From Mastigias papua (taxonomy: Eukaryota > Cnidaria > Scyphozoa > Rhizostomeae > Mastigiidae), in assembly GCA_964019165.1 (NCBI GenBank), contig OZ025273.1, forward strand, positions 611,501 to 675,500: DNA of 64,000 nt, written 5' to 3'. The notes under the pieces were generated by a model, which saw only the letters and a program-made list of their open reading frames with translations, had not been told where the DNA came from and ran no database searches. This document shows, piece by piece, positions 1 through 12,529 of the stretch. Each line of letters opens with the position of its first letter. The first letter of the stretch is position 1. The position numbers were made by a program, and so were the translations under genes.

Positions 1-610
1 TTCATTTGATATTAACTTATCTTAATCCTATTTTGTATTGATATATTTAAAAATGTCCAAACAATTTATGTATATATCTATGCGTCTTTTGCACTACATT
101 TGTCAATGAAACTTTGTTAATTTTAGAGGGAAATTTAACACCCATGGTCCCGTGTATCTCTTAAGTCATTTCGTCATTGAATTTTGCTTTTTAACTATCA
201 GGTTGAAAATATTGTCAGCCAAATGCTCTAGCTTGATTTGCAAAATGCTCTAGCTTGTGGATTTTAGTTGATTTGTTCGTCCTCTTGCTAGTCATCGTTG
301 AAGATAACTTAGGTTGACAATGGGCGGGTAAATATAGCCAACAATACGGATTGAGCAAGGGCTCAAGAACATACCTCCTCCCTTCACTATTGTATTTACT
401 TACTACCTTCTTTTTGCATTTCTTTGTTTACTTTCCTATTTGGTTACTCCTTATGTATTATTACTGGTATGCAACATTTGCAATTTCAAGCGTAAATAAG
501 TCAGCTAACTGTATATATTGTGATTTTGTGATCAACGTACTCGTGATTTTGGTTATATATTCCAAATTATGAATTTTGTATGCTTATGCACTGAGTCCAT
601 GTATATAGTT

Positions 611-656
<46 letters not shown>

Positions 657-657
657 C
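611..657. repeat. (ATC)n microsatellite
   Basis: An almost perfect run of ATC triplets, followed by a degenerate ATCATCACC-type tail to about 740. It lies upstream of the first visible exon of the left-edge gene and is non-coding. Confidence 0.95.
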
Positions 658-801
658 CACCATCATTGTAGCCGTCATTTCAATTCTCCATCATCACCAT
701 TAATCATCACTCGTCATCAACATCGATAATCATAATCATTGATTAATCATGATGGTCATAGTTTCGTCACTCGATTTTTAAAAATCTGTCTCCTTTTTTA
801 G

Positions 802-3800
802 CTGATATCAAGTTCAATGACTTTGTAACGGCAAAAAGGGGGACACTGCGTAGGAAAAAACAGTTGAGAGAGTTCTTTGAAGCATATGATCATGGATATG
901 AAGATAATATATTTGACTCAACACCTTTTCAAAATCGAAAACGAACAGTTAAAGTATTGATATTCTTTTCATTTTTACATTATTTCATCGTTTACATTAG
1001 TTTATTGTGTCAATTATTCTATTGTTTGTCTCATTTGCTTTGATGTGTGCAACTTTTTAGGTGCAACTAGTTGTTGACTATTGTGCGCCGCATTCATTAA
1101 GCTTTGATATGAATTGATTCCATATAAATTCATGCAGTTGTATTAAATCATCTGTGCTGAACTGGAATTCAGTCAATACCTTATATATTGATATTACTTA
1201 CTACATCTATCAATAATATTTATTTATAATAGTTTGATCTAAGTTCTTTATTGCAATATCAATCCTGGCTTCAGAGCTAGATTACTGGACACGTCGAATA
1301 AAAGGAAAACTTTCAGATCATAGAAAAGTCGAATTGACGTAAATTATAATATTTTTCATTATTATCAAACATATTAATATTTTTGTACTTTATTTTGAAA
1401 CATAGCTGTATTTCATATAGTTCAATATAAATAATATATACATAATTATCTACATAATAGATACATACCGTATTTCCTCAAAAAGCGCCCACCCTCTAAA
1501 AAGCGCCCACCCTCTAAAAAGCTCCCCTTCAAAAAACCGCCCACGCAAACCATTGAAAATTTATATGGTAGGTATGTGATATGATAAATAACTGAAAACC
1601 ATTGAATAACTAGCTTACATCTTTGCTTTCTTTTTCCTCAAGATGCCATGCTTCAGGTTACTTTTTTCAACATCGAACATTGAAGAAGTGCCCAGGGCGC
1701 TTTTTAGAGGAAATACGGCGTTTAGCGATCATTTTAGTTCTAATATACTGTACTTCTAGGAATTCCAGTCTAACATTTATTTGCATTTGCAAACTTTATA
1801 TTTTTATCAAGTAAACATTATTAAGTCTTGTTTGGGTGGAGCAGTTTAGATGGAGCTGTTTGGGTGGAGTTGTTTGGGTGGAGCTGTTTAGATGTAAATT
1901 AAAATTTCATTGGTTGTTATAATTTGATGAGAAGAGTTATAACCTTTGATAAACCTCTTTCAGTTGCCATTTGACGTCACAGAGGTCTCTGGACTGATTT
2001 CTCCGTTCAATGAATTGACTAGCAATAACAGTGATGATAGTGATTGTGACACTAGTGGTAATACCTCATGTACAGTGTCATCAAATGATTCAGCTCTAAA
2101 TTCATCGTCAAATTTATTTCAGACGAATATTTTAATTCCTGCCAGTAGGTAAGCTGAAATATTCACCTTTTTGTTATTATCTTTTTAGTGGATTTCTTAA
2201 ATCATCAGAATAACAATAATGGTTGTAACATTCATTTTTATGGACCTTTGGATAGCAGCCAAAACGTGTCTGTCCAATAGCTTTTGTTTTTAGTATGTAA
2301 TGTCAGGGAAAGGCCGATAGAGCCTATAACTAAGCCCTGACAAAGGAAGAAAGAGAAAGGAAAGTTAATTAGATAGGGAGATGAGATCCAGTTTGTTGAT
2401 GTTAGATTGGAAGCAAGTTAAGTTGTAGGATTCAGGAAAGGAAGTGGAAGGTAAGGTATTCCAAAGTTTACAGGTTCTTGGAATGAAAGAAGATTTGTGA
2501 GAAAGAGTCCGTGGATTGGACAGTATGACTTGGGAAGGGTCTGAGGGAAAGAGGTGCCCACGCACTCTTCATTCTGGCTTAGGTTACATGACATGGAGGA
2601 CAACTAACTTTTCTTTGTCTTGCAACAGATTTTCAAAGCAAGTAGCGCACCAGAATAAATACCCTTCCTTTCAAATGTGAGTTTAGATCTGCACCCATTA
2701 AAGCCCCCATTCTCACAAATAGGTTTGTGATTATATGAGCATTCACCTTTCAAAGAACAATGGCAATTAGCTCAAGCTCGGTTAGCTCAAGGTGGGATGA
2801 AATCTCAACTCGGGTGCTGCTTCATTCCCATGCTTTATATTTGTCCATGTAATTAAAAATTGAAATCACGAATGGACTGAATAACGAGATAAGGTGGAGT
2901 TTCACGTCGGTCAGATGGGTTGAAATTCAGCCTCGGCCAGGTTGAAAACTCCCATGTAATCAGGCCTTAAGACATGCTAGACTATATAAATAGACCGGAT
3001 GATGATGTAGAGTTCTGACGTAGATATGTTTTTGATTTATGATTGACATCCATACATTGAAACATTGTTTCAAAGCTTTAATGTTATTTTCACCTCATAG
3101 AATCGCATTACTTGACCTACTTGCGGCAGCTGTTTTACTTCATTTGACGTCAATCAGCTTCTTGATAAACTAGTTCTATTCATTTTGAATTTCTTAGTGT
3201 ATCTTTCTGTATTATATTTATATCTGGTCTAGACAGTTGATTAACAGATTTCTTTCCAGTTTTTTATTTGTTTTTGCTTGATTATATTGGTCTTTTGTTT
3301 AATGATATATTTGATCATTTTCAGAGAACCAGCTGAGGCGTATTTATACAAATTGCAGAAATTACGAAAATCAAAACCCGTAGCATCACGAACTCATGCT
3401 AAAGTATATGCCAATTTTTATTTTGAATTTTGTTCTTTTGACTTTGTTCTTTTCGTGCTCTTTGTAGCAGAGTTATCGTGGATACGTCGGTTCAAACAGT
3501 TTTTGTAGCTCATAACTGTGGTTGGCAAATGACCAAAACAGTCTCGGTATCAGCGCAAAAATTATGAGTAACTTTTGGCATATATTTTGTTCTATTTTAA
3601 GTAGATTCTGACATATTCACAAAATAACACATGAGGTCTTTATCAATTAGGAAGAAAAGAACATGGTGTCCACTCTGGCTGCAAAAGCTGGAATAGCTGG
3701 AAAAGCTGGAAAATGGGCCTTTTTCAGAATTTGACTGGAAAAGCTGTAAAACCATATGGTTTTCTCCTACTTTGGCTGGAAAAGCTGGAATTTTGATTTT

Positions 3801-4792
3801 TGGGTCTAATTACAGTTTTTACTCATCTTTTTTAAAAATGCAATTGCAGTCAATTGTATTGTAAAGTTCTGAAAGGTCAAAGTTCCCCCCACAAACAAGA
3901 TGTCTAGCAAATGTTTCACTTTCTGTTGTTTTCACAACTTTCTACATCTGTAGTTATGACTGAGTGGAAGTGCTCCTAGAAATTCTTAACCTCCGGGGGT
4001 GGTTTACTGGAAGAAATTTACTTTATACAGGAAATTCCAGTGTAATGGAAATTTATGGCCACGCAATACTTTCTGATAATAATCGGACTACAATTTCAAT
4101 GGCTGGAATTTCATATCAAAATTCATAGTATGGCTGGAAAACAATGTGCTTTTTCTGACCAAAAGGCTGGAAAAAGATAACTTTTTTCTAAAACTTGGGC
4201 TGGAATTTCAACTTCAACTCAGTGGACACCATGAAAGAAGGTAACTTGTGAACAAGGTGTGACACTTTATTAAAAATCTTTTTTCATCAATAAATGCAGA
4301 CGCCTGTGTTGTTGAAAACTTCCGAGGAGCCCCTTTAGGGCCTCAAAGGTTTGGGTGGCCCTGGGAGTTGCTCTAACCTCAACATGTGTTGGCTACGTCA
4401 TCTCTTTTATTTTCACCTATCCGTATGATTTATGTTGTCTCATCCTCATATCGGCCTATTTTCCCTTTCCTGTTCACATCAAAGAAAACCCTCGACTTCT
4501 TTCTGGATGATTGAATATTTATGTAGCTTTTAGGACACTGGTTGATATCAGTTAGAAATTTATCAGAAAAACGAGATAAACACGTAATATTTGTATTTTT
4601 AGAAACCTTTACATTATGTATTTTCTTTTGATTTAGGCTACCTCAGATGTACAGAAATCCAGAGTCAACCATCAAAGTAGTCGCAAATTGAAGAGCCCAT
4701 CTGTTGCATTTCATGTTGGACACAATTATAGTGATTTTGATCAAAGCCATGAAGAGAAGGATGATTATTTCGAAGAAGAGATATCAGATTAA
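802..4792 (+). CDS. Unrecognised protein, C-terminal four exons (gene enters from left edge)
   Basis: Four exons join in frame: 802-953, 1964-2148, 3325-3403 and 4637-4792, ending in TAA. Each has AG before it and, except the last, GT after it, and phases match at every junction. The first exon needs one base from an upstream exon that I could not find, so the start lies left of the window or was missed. The visible 157 or so residues are hydrophilic: a basic stretch (KRGTLRRKKQLREFFEAYD), a Ser/Asn/Asp-rich low-complexity segment, a second basic patch (KLQKLRKSKP) and an acidic tail (EEKDDYFEEEISD). There is no membrane segment or cysteine pattern. I do not recognise the family; it looks like a disordered intracellular tail. 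The stop lies about 390 bp before the next gene on the same strand. Confidence 0.6.
1468..1718. mobile_element. Short terminal-inverted-repeat element (MITE-like)
   Basis: The left end reads CCGTATTTCCTCAAAAAGCG and the right end is its reverse complement with one extra T (ending CTTTTTAGAGGAAATACGG). About 250 bp lie between, and the left end also holds two further copies of the GCGCCCACCCTCTAAAAA unit. There is no transposase. I could not define a target-site duplication. The element sits in an intron of the left-edge gene. Confidence 0.7.
2284..2610 (-). mobile_element. 5'-truncated non-LTR retrotransposon (LINE) 3' end
   Basis: On the minus strand a decayed reading frame holds SFIPRTCKLWNTLPST, followed by a Phe-containing helix (LTCFQSNINKL). 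This SFFPRTxxLWNSLP-type motif is typical of the C-terminus of non-LTR retrotransposon reverse transcriptases. Upstream residues continue in another frame, so the copy is broken. About 90 bp of its 3' untranslated end recur at 41767-41873. The copy lies inside an intron. Confidence 0.75.
3662..4233. mobile_element. 572 bp TIR element with 6-bp flanking direct repeat
   Basis: The ends are perfect 13-bp inverted repeats, CATGGTGTCCACT at 3662 and AGTGGACACCATG ending at 4233. The element is flanked on both sides by the same hexamer AAAGAA (3656-3661 and 4234-4239), which fits a target-site duplication. The inside is rich in repeats of GGCTGGAAAAGCTGG and has no coding capacity. It lies in the last intron of the left-edge gene. 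Confidence 0.8.
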
Positions 4793-5182
4793 ACTTCTAA
4801 ATTTAGTTATATCTGTATGCACTTATATATGCAAATGCATTTTGTTAAATATTTATTTCCGATTCTTCAACGGCCTTACTATTTTCAGTTTTCGTAGACT
4901 TTCTTTGTTGGTCTAAATGCTCATTATTAATTTTGTACTTTGTTCATCATAATTCTCTTCGTTAATTTTTATACGCTGAGCTAATTTTTCGCAGACCAAC
5001 AAATGATGGAGTTCATTCCACGCTGTTTATCTCCTTCTTCATATTTGTGTATTTCCGGTTCATATAGCTTGTGGCCGCTACATTATTGACCTTCAACTTA
5101 ACCCGGATGTTTTTAACTCTATTGTGCAGAAAGGGCTGCTGTCTCGTTGTTCACATACTTGACTGGAATAGCATCCAGAGAT

Positions 5183-8100
5183 ATGACGCGTTTCTTTGTA
5201 TCTCCAACTTGTCCGCTATATTTGTGTTTATTTGCATGCTTGTTGTTTGATAAAGGTTAGTTCATTCCTTATGCATTTTTGCACTATTATACTTGTTACA
5301 ATATCTAATAATTGCCAAAAGTGCTTCGAACACTAGCTGGATAACACATTTCAAGTTTGATATTAGCCTCCCCCTCCTTTCGTCTTAAAATTGCACATAC
5401 TTTGTTTACAACCCCATCAACAATTATGAAAGACATTACTCTTTTGAAGGCAATGCAGACTGCAACACAATACATTGTAGTTACCATAGCAGCTGTAAAT
5501 ACATCAACGGAACGGCAAGATGCATATGTGACTTTGATTGTGATACGAGGATGTCGCCAATTTGTGGCAGTGATGGTATCACATATGGCAACGAATGTCT
5601 TATGAAGATGCAGTCATGTCACTCAAAGAGGATCATTGATACAAAGCATATTGGATCATGCGGTAAGAGACATTTCAACTTAATTTTGTTTCTTCGTTAT
5701 TTTATAGGGGTTTCTGTAGAGGATGTAGAATCGATAACGAGAGTTTTGAAGGCAATCATTTTATCCAACATTTGTAAGAAGGATGATAATAGAATATTAG
5801 GGATCGTTCATTATTTATGCCTCAGGTTGAGACTGAAGAGAAATGTTTATCTGGGTAATTTTTTTTGTTACCCAACTTTGTGCACTATAAAAATTATAGC
5901 TACCCATTCAATATAGGGCTATTTCTGAATAATTTTCTGAATAAATTTTGTTCACCAACCTTTGAGAGACAGAATATAATATACCCAACCTTAATGCTTC
6001 CCGTAAAATCATTTACCTAACCTATTTCTCTTCAGTCCCAACGTGAGGCATAATTAATGAGCGATCCCTTACTGATTACAGTTTTCATTTGTGTTTTTGT
6101 TTATCTGCTTCGTGGTCCGTAATTCCCCCGAGTCATTCACATTGCTCATCCGCACCCATCATACCCACCTTACTCAACTCTTCACTTTTTATTTTTGTTT
6201 TCTATTTCATTCCAGTCGCTGATTCCATTTTCGTATTTTTAGGCATCGTCCTTGACCAATAAATGCAGAATTATACAATCCCAACAACATTTCTCGTTTT
6301 ACCAAAGAATTCTCAAAAACAGTTTCATTTTCAGGATGAAATTACCTATATTGTTTCTGTTTGACGTTAGATCCTTGGCATATCTATCACATCAACCGTA
6401 TTGAACCGACTTTTAGGCATTTCAATCTTTTCTTTCCTTTGATCCTTTTGAGCCAAGTTTCAGCAAAGGTGGAATATTTCCGTTTGATTGTCTTGATCTG
6501 TTTCTACTCTTCGCTTTGATTTCTTCCTTTACAGGTAGCGCTGACAGAAATTGTCTCTCTCTTCCACTTCCACCGAATAATTCCAAATTTATCAAAGATA
6601 GCAATGGGAATTACCATGTAGTTTGTCTCCATGGTTTCTATCGACAAGGTGATGCAAGAGTCAAATGCCGCAATGGTACATGGGAAATGTTTGTTACCTG
6701 CCACAGTAAGTTTACTTTGTTCCATCTTTCACATTCGATTTTACGTACCATGTTATCTACTGTACTTGTAACTCGTAATCATCATAATTTCAATTATAAT
6801 ATTTTGTAACTCACAAAGCAAACTTTGCTCGCCTAGGGAAGACAACCTTAAGTTACATTTAATTTTCCCATTACGACCGTGGAGTTTGAGTGCTACCAAT
6901 GTCTTCTCTTCTTTTGATTTCTTCTTTTGATTTCTTCTGTTTATTTCTTATTTCATTTCAACATCAACTACTGTACTCCTCCTTTCGTATACAGCTTGTC
7001 GAATTTCTCTTTGTTAAAACCTTATTTTTATATGTTAATATACGCGTGAAAATATTTTTTAATTCATCATAAATGGTCATATTTTAGAGAAGGCTTGTTC
7101 ACATCCTGGAACAATAGAAAATGGCAAAATGGAATTTGGACAGTTGACCTTTGGATCAAGAGTTTCATATGAATGTGACACTTGCTTTTATTTAGATGGA
7201 CCAAAAGAAAGAGAATGTCTTGGAAATGAGTCATGGAGTGGGATAAAACCAGTCTGCAAACGTATTGAAAAATTTCTTTCTTTTTTATTATTAGCTTTAT
7301 TCCCCTTTTGTTTTAATAAAGGAATCACTTTGCCAATTAATGTTTGTCTAGATTTGACTGACATAAGTTATTTAACATTTACATTTGTCTGTACTGTTAC
7401 ACGCGTAGTGGCAAATTGAGGTTTATTTCCCGTAGCTAATTGCATCCTTCAATGAGACTAATAGTGCTGCAACAAACAGATGTCTTATTTTCTTATAAAA
7501 GAATTCCTCAAGAAACATTGTCCCTGTTTTACATAACTAAATGTCATGTCTCTCTAGCAATCGATTGTGGTCATATTTTGGAGGACTGGGAACTAGACAA
7601 TGGCATAGCTTTTGGCTATGATACATACTGTGGGTCTGCTATTGAATTTCAATGTTTGGAAGACTATGAGTTAATTGGCAGCCAATCAGTTGTTTGTCAA
7701 GCAGACGGCAAATGGAGTGCAAAGAAACCTGAATGTCGTTGTGAGTACTGTCTTCTTGGAAACTGTGTTTCATCGAATAAGTTTGTTTTCTTCTCTGCCA
7801 GTTCATGGTGAGCTGGTAGTTTAGCTCTTGTTCTGCATCCACTCTGAACATGACTTATTGAAAATGGAAATGTATCCTGTTTTCTCATAATTTGGGATGT
7901 ATTTGAGCAACTATGGGAGTCACATATGATAAATGAATGAGAAATGCAAACTGCTTTGTAATTCAGCTCAACATGTATCCTGCTGTCTATCTGGAGTATT
8001 AATTTCGTGTGCAGTTTCTTGATTGGTTCTGAAAATTGAAACCAGGCCAATAGCTTTCCTATCGAATATTGAAAATCATTGGCGTTTTCCCTTTCATTAA

Positions 8101-10882
8101 AATCAATTTTGTATAAATTGTATCGGTTTCTTTTTATCTCAACTAGAATAGTAATTATGATATTGATAATGAATTTTGCAATATCCATCACAAATATTTT
8201 AATTTGTAGGCATATAAATGATTTTATTTTTATTTTTTAGTACGTGGAGATGCGTCAATGACGTCATCATTAGGACCTTCACCAGAATGCATCGCTCTGG
8301 ATAATCCTACGAATGGTCAGATTCGAGACCTCTTTTTCGAAGAGGTTTACCGTCCTGGTCATGAGGTTATTTTCGAATGTGATGACAAATACAAACTAAC
8401 CGGTGCGCCAATAGTTAAATGCTTGGAAAATGGTAATTGGAGTCATCCTGTACCAACTTGTACACGTATGTTTTTCCAAACTATATCGCATTTTGTTTTA
8501 ATTGAAATTGTCATTCAATATGTTCAGTCAATGTGTTGCAGAATTGTTCTCATTGCCATATAGAGACATTCTGATTCCATTAAGAACTAAACTTTAAAAT
8601 ATTTATCTATTACGTGGATGAGCATATTTCAATTTTTGCTTCACTTTTGGCCTCAGTGTTGTACCATCAAGTGATTAATTTTTCAATGATATTCTTATTT
8701 GATATCCTTATGGATTGATGACGTAACATCTTATTCCTCAGTTGCTTATTGCAATGACACTCAAGCCCAGGCCCCTGAAGGTGGATATCGCTTTGGTAGC
8801 AATCTTGTTGGTGAATCCTTGAGTTTCTTTTGCAATAAAGATCGCAAGCTTGTTGGTCCGGCCTCTATACACTGCAGAAGTGATGGAACTTGGTCCAAGA
8901 AACCCCCCGTGTGCAAGGGTAAGTGATATAGTGACAAGGGGCAGTGTTAAAACTTAACCTATTCTGTCGTTAGGTCTTATCCGTCGTAGGTCGTAAGATG
9001 CGGTTTTGTGGTATTTCGTAGATACGGTTTTGTGGTATTTCGTAGATATAGTGTATGATGTGTAAGGGGAATTCTTGTGACCTTGCACAACAATTTCTAT
9101 TACTAGCGTTTGACCCCGTCAGCTACTCATACACATTTCTTTTAGAAGATGGTGGATTTAGCTCTTCCAGACAATTTAGCATAAAATCAACAAAGTAGTC
9201 TTTAGCGATGCGATTTTGTCACTCAGTTATATCACTTGTGTTCTAATTTGCCATCGAGGAGATGTGTGTAATGTAAACCTCACATAGCATCTTTCTGTAC
9301 GGATTTGATTGCACGTTTATCAAAAGACTTCCTGACAATGATAATATGCCTATTGCTACAATATTAACAAAAGTTCAAAATAGATATTCCATCAATAAAG
9401 ACTTTCAATAATTCATTGACAATGCATTGACTTTAGAATATAGTAATATGACACGAGTTTTGATTTTAGTATTAGACTGCAAATTTAATAACTGAATAAA
9501 GGATTGGTTGTTCATTTTGTCGTAAGGTACTTTTTTAACTGGGTCAAAGACGGGGGCAAGTCTTTGGAAATAATGAGCATATAAGACGAACAAAGATATT
9601 TCGAAAGTGTGACAAAGTCTGTCGAGACATGATTCGATTGCAGCCTATATATTTTTCAAGGTCAGATATCAAACCATTTAGGAATGTTTCCCAGTTTTCT
9701 CAGGGTAACTTTGATCATTCTGTTATAGGCTTTAGATTGATATTCTATTCAGAACTAATTCTTACTATTCGTTTACTTTCATTTCTGGATGTTATTGTAC
9801 CACCAAGGACCAAAGTTTTGGAATGATTTTCAATTGCAGGAAATGAAAGTGAGAAACCTGCTGATGATACAAGTGAACAATGTCCACAGTGCAATGATCA
9901 AAGAGATATTTGCAAAGCAATGGCATTTAGTAATTTCAGTATGTCCTTTGTTATTTCAATATTTGTAAGAAACCTTGCTCAAGGCCTAGCTCTTAATAGC
10001 CTTACTTGTTATTGAACCTCTTTGGACCAAATTTTATTACTAAAAGTTCCGTAAGAGTTCTTTGACACTATGGACGTTGTAAGGAAACCCCCGTCTATGA
10101 AGTAGTTGCTACATGGATTTCACGCAGTCTATGGAGATTTGACTGCAATGAATGGAGCCTACCTCTACTGTCCGTTCTTTGCGATGACAAAAATGTTTGA
10201 AATTGATAAGTTCCTTAGGGATTACACTATTGTCTCTAGTGGCACAAGTTCCTTAACTTTGTTGGCCTTCTGCTTGTTAAAGTGGCTACTTTCATGAATT
10301 GTGTGTTTGCAAAATGAACATTGATGCATTCATGCATATGAGATCATGCATTTCCAATATATTTATAATATCTAGAAATATATATTGCTTTTATTTCTAG
10401 TTCAAGTGGTTTTTCCTCTTATTTAAAATGAGTCGTAATCTGATAGTTCGACGTTATTTGATGGATCAAAGTGATACTCAACTTTGTTGGATGCTTCTTG
10501 TTTCACATTCGACAATTTTTTATTAAATATTTACCGTCACTCAATGTATCTCCCACCTTTCTAGTTTCATGAATTTGACATCCCATCTTCTCTTTCTTCA
10601 GCTCTGGTTGGCAAAATGATTCTTGAAGACCATTCCTCGTATAGGTTTCAAATAAAAAGAATTATTAAAGATTCCAAAGAAATTATAACCGTTGAAAAAG
10701 ATGCGAAGATTGTGAAAACATCTTTTCCGAGATGTGTTTGTTTTCCAAGGGGTATCAGAGGAGATGTATTAATCACAGGGTCCTACGTCATCTCCCCAAG
10801 AAATGACCTCGTTCTGGTTACAAACGACGATGATTTCGTTGGAAGGTTCTATGGAATGAAACAAATCAGATATTGTTTATGA
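5183..10882 (+). CDS. Secreted follistatin/Kazal - 5x sushi - netrin-like (NTR) domain protein
   Basis: Nine exons give 528 residues: 5183-5255, 5459-5662, 6535-6705, 7088-7261, 7558-7740, 8241-8465, 8742-8918, 9840-9938 and 10602-10882 (TGA). All introns are phase 1. Exon 1 encodes a signal peptide (MTRFFVSPTCPLYLCLFACL). Exon 2 encodes a follistatin-type Cys hairpin plus a Kazal core (CGSDGITYGNEC). Exons 3-7 each encode one sushi/CCP module of about 57-75 residues with four Cys and the conserved Trp before the last Cys. Exons 8-9 encode an NTR fold: CPQC and DIC near its start, RCVCF in the middle, Cys one residue before the stop. Sushi modules mediate binding in complement and adhesion proteins, Kazal units inhibit serine proteases, and NTR modules occur in TIMPs, netrins and complement C3-C5. 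The role of the combination is unknown. There is no membrane segment after the signal peptide, so it should be secreted. Confidence 0.88.
9001..9048. repeat. 24-bp tandem duplication
   Basis: Two exact copies of a 24-bp unit beginning CGGTTTTGTGG lie head to tail in the intron after the last sushi exon. Confidence 0.9.
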
Positions 10883-11999
10883 GTGACAGATTGCATGATT
10901 AAAAGTGCGATTGCAATTCTGACCTCAATATTTCATAGAATTATTTGTTAGTTAAAGGAAAAGTCACTAGGCTATTTATGTTTTGGTATTCGGTTTATTC
11001 TTTTAATTTCCTATCATTTATGAATATTTCACTCTAAGTTTCAACTATTATAAAGTCCTTGTTTTCATTACTTACCTTAGGTCCTAGAATAGTAGTAAAT
11101 TGCAAAATTGATGGTATTTCATTTGAAATGCTCCTTGTTTTCAATGACTTTTCTCCTAAGGGAATTCGCTTTCCATGCTTTCCTTGTTAGTCACCTGCCT
11201 TCGTTTTCTCTCCAGATACGTTTTCACGCATCTCTCTCCCGTGAGATTTATCTTTACTTTTGTCTATTATTTTATGATGAATCCTCAGTGTAGGGCCAGC
11301 TTCCAATATGCAAGTATCGCTTCTTGAAAAGGCCTCAATCTGATAGTTTTAAAGTAACTATAAGTTAGTCTGAAGGGGCTTGAAGTACCGGAAAGACCGC
11401 ACCATGGCGCACAATGAAGAGAGAATTACCCCTTGGTAAGTTTTGCCAACGTATATAGTTTTCTATAAACCATCAGAAAGGAAACACTAACTTATTATAT
11501 TTGACTTGCAAAATCATAGCATTTATTATAGTCCTATATCCAGCTGCTTTTTAGTAGAAAAGTAGTAGAACTTAATAATGCCTTAGTTTCTTAATTGTGT
11601 GCTAAATATCAGTCATTTAAAGATATGGAATGGATAAAATAATAAAGCAAGAAGTTAATTGTGCCACAGAACAGGCCAGAAAACCATTGCTGAGCAAGGG
11701 GTCCCATGTCCAAAAATTGTTAAAACCCTGTTCTAATAAGTACCCAAGAACACAAATATATCAAAAGATAGCCACTGTTATATTCATTTTCAATGGTTGT
11801 CTTGTGGGAGATTTTAGGCAAAAACATGTTTTCATCTTCAAAATGTTATGTTGGCTGCAACATCTATAAGTTTGGAGGCAAATATCTCTATGCCCCCTTA
11901 CCTTGTGCCCACCACAAAACCTTTGATATGTTACTGCCTTTATGAAAAATATTCTGACAAAGTTAAAGAAGAGTCTTTGTCAAAGACAAAACAAATCTG
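10883..11999. other. Intergenic region, no gene seen
   Basis: This lies between the stop of the sushi/NTR gene and the likely 3' end of DNAJC19. The open frames here are short, lack homology that I can recognise and do not join by splice sites. It probably contains the 3' untranslated region of the sushi/NTR gene. Confidence 0.5.
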
Positions 12000-12529
12000 T
12001 TTATTTATGAGTCTCTAGGAATTATAGCATGCAAATTGTAATAAAAATCTACAAGTGATTATTTACTGCATACACTTAAGACAAAAATACCATTCAATGA
12101 AGCAAACTAAATCATTAAATATGTGAGGTCTAATTCCACCATATCAAGCAATTTTAAGTTGCAATGTTGAAAAGAGAAAATGTGATTGACACTACAAATG
12201 TAACAAAACATTGCAAATTTTGCACCAAATTTTTAGTGAGATGTAGTCATCAACATTCCCTCCTAGAGCTTATTTATCAGACTTGCAAGTCTCTATAAAT
12301 GAATTAAATAAAGAATTCATTGGAGAGAACTTGGATGTTATCTTTACCATTTGATATAGGATTCAAAGATCTGATTTTTCTCTCAACTGTTTAAATCCCA
12401 TACAGATATTGTTTGCCAGTCAGACCTTAAAGTTTCACAAAACACAGTCAAATTTAGGCCACTAGAAGCAAAATACTCCCAAACAAAATCCATTTCTTCA
12501 CTATAGTTCTTTGCAATACTATTATGACA
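12000..12529 (-). other. Probable DNAJC19 3' untranslated region with AATAAA
   Basis: On the minus strand an AATAAA hexamer (12000-12005) lies about 530 bases after the DNAJC19 stop. No closer gene end competes for it. The assignment rests on position only. Confidence 0.35.

Noticed and set aside
1277..1338. Extra exon of the left-edge gene (LDYWTRRIKG region)
   Set aside because: Splice-like ends exist, but inclusion shifts the next exon into a stop while skipping keeps the frame; kept only as a possible alternative exon.
11414..11452. ATG in good context followed by 11 codons and a GTAAGT donor, as a first exon or spliced-leader gene
   Set aside because: No downstream exon could be joined and no Sm-like site follows; too short to support.
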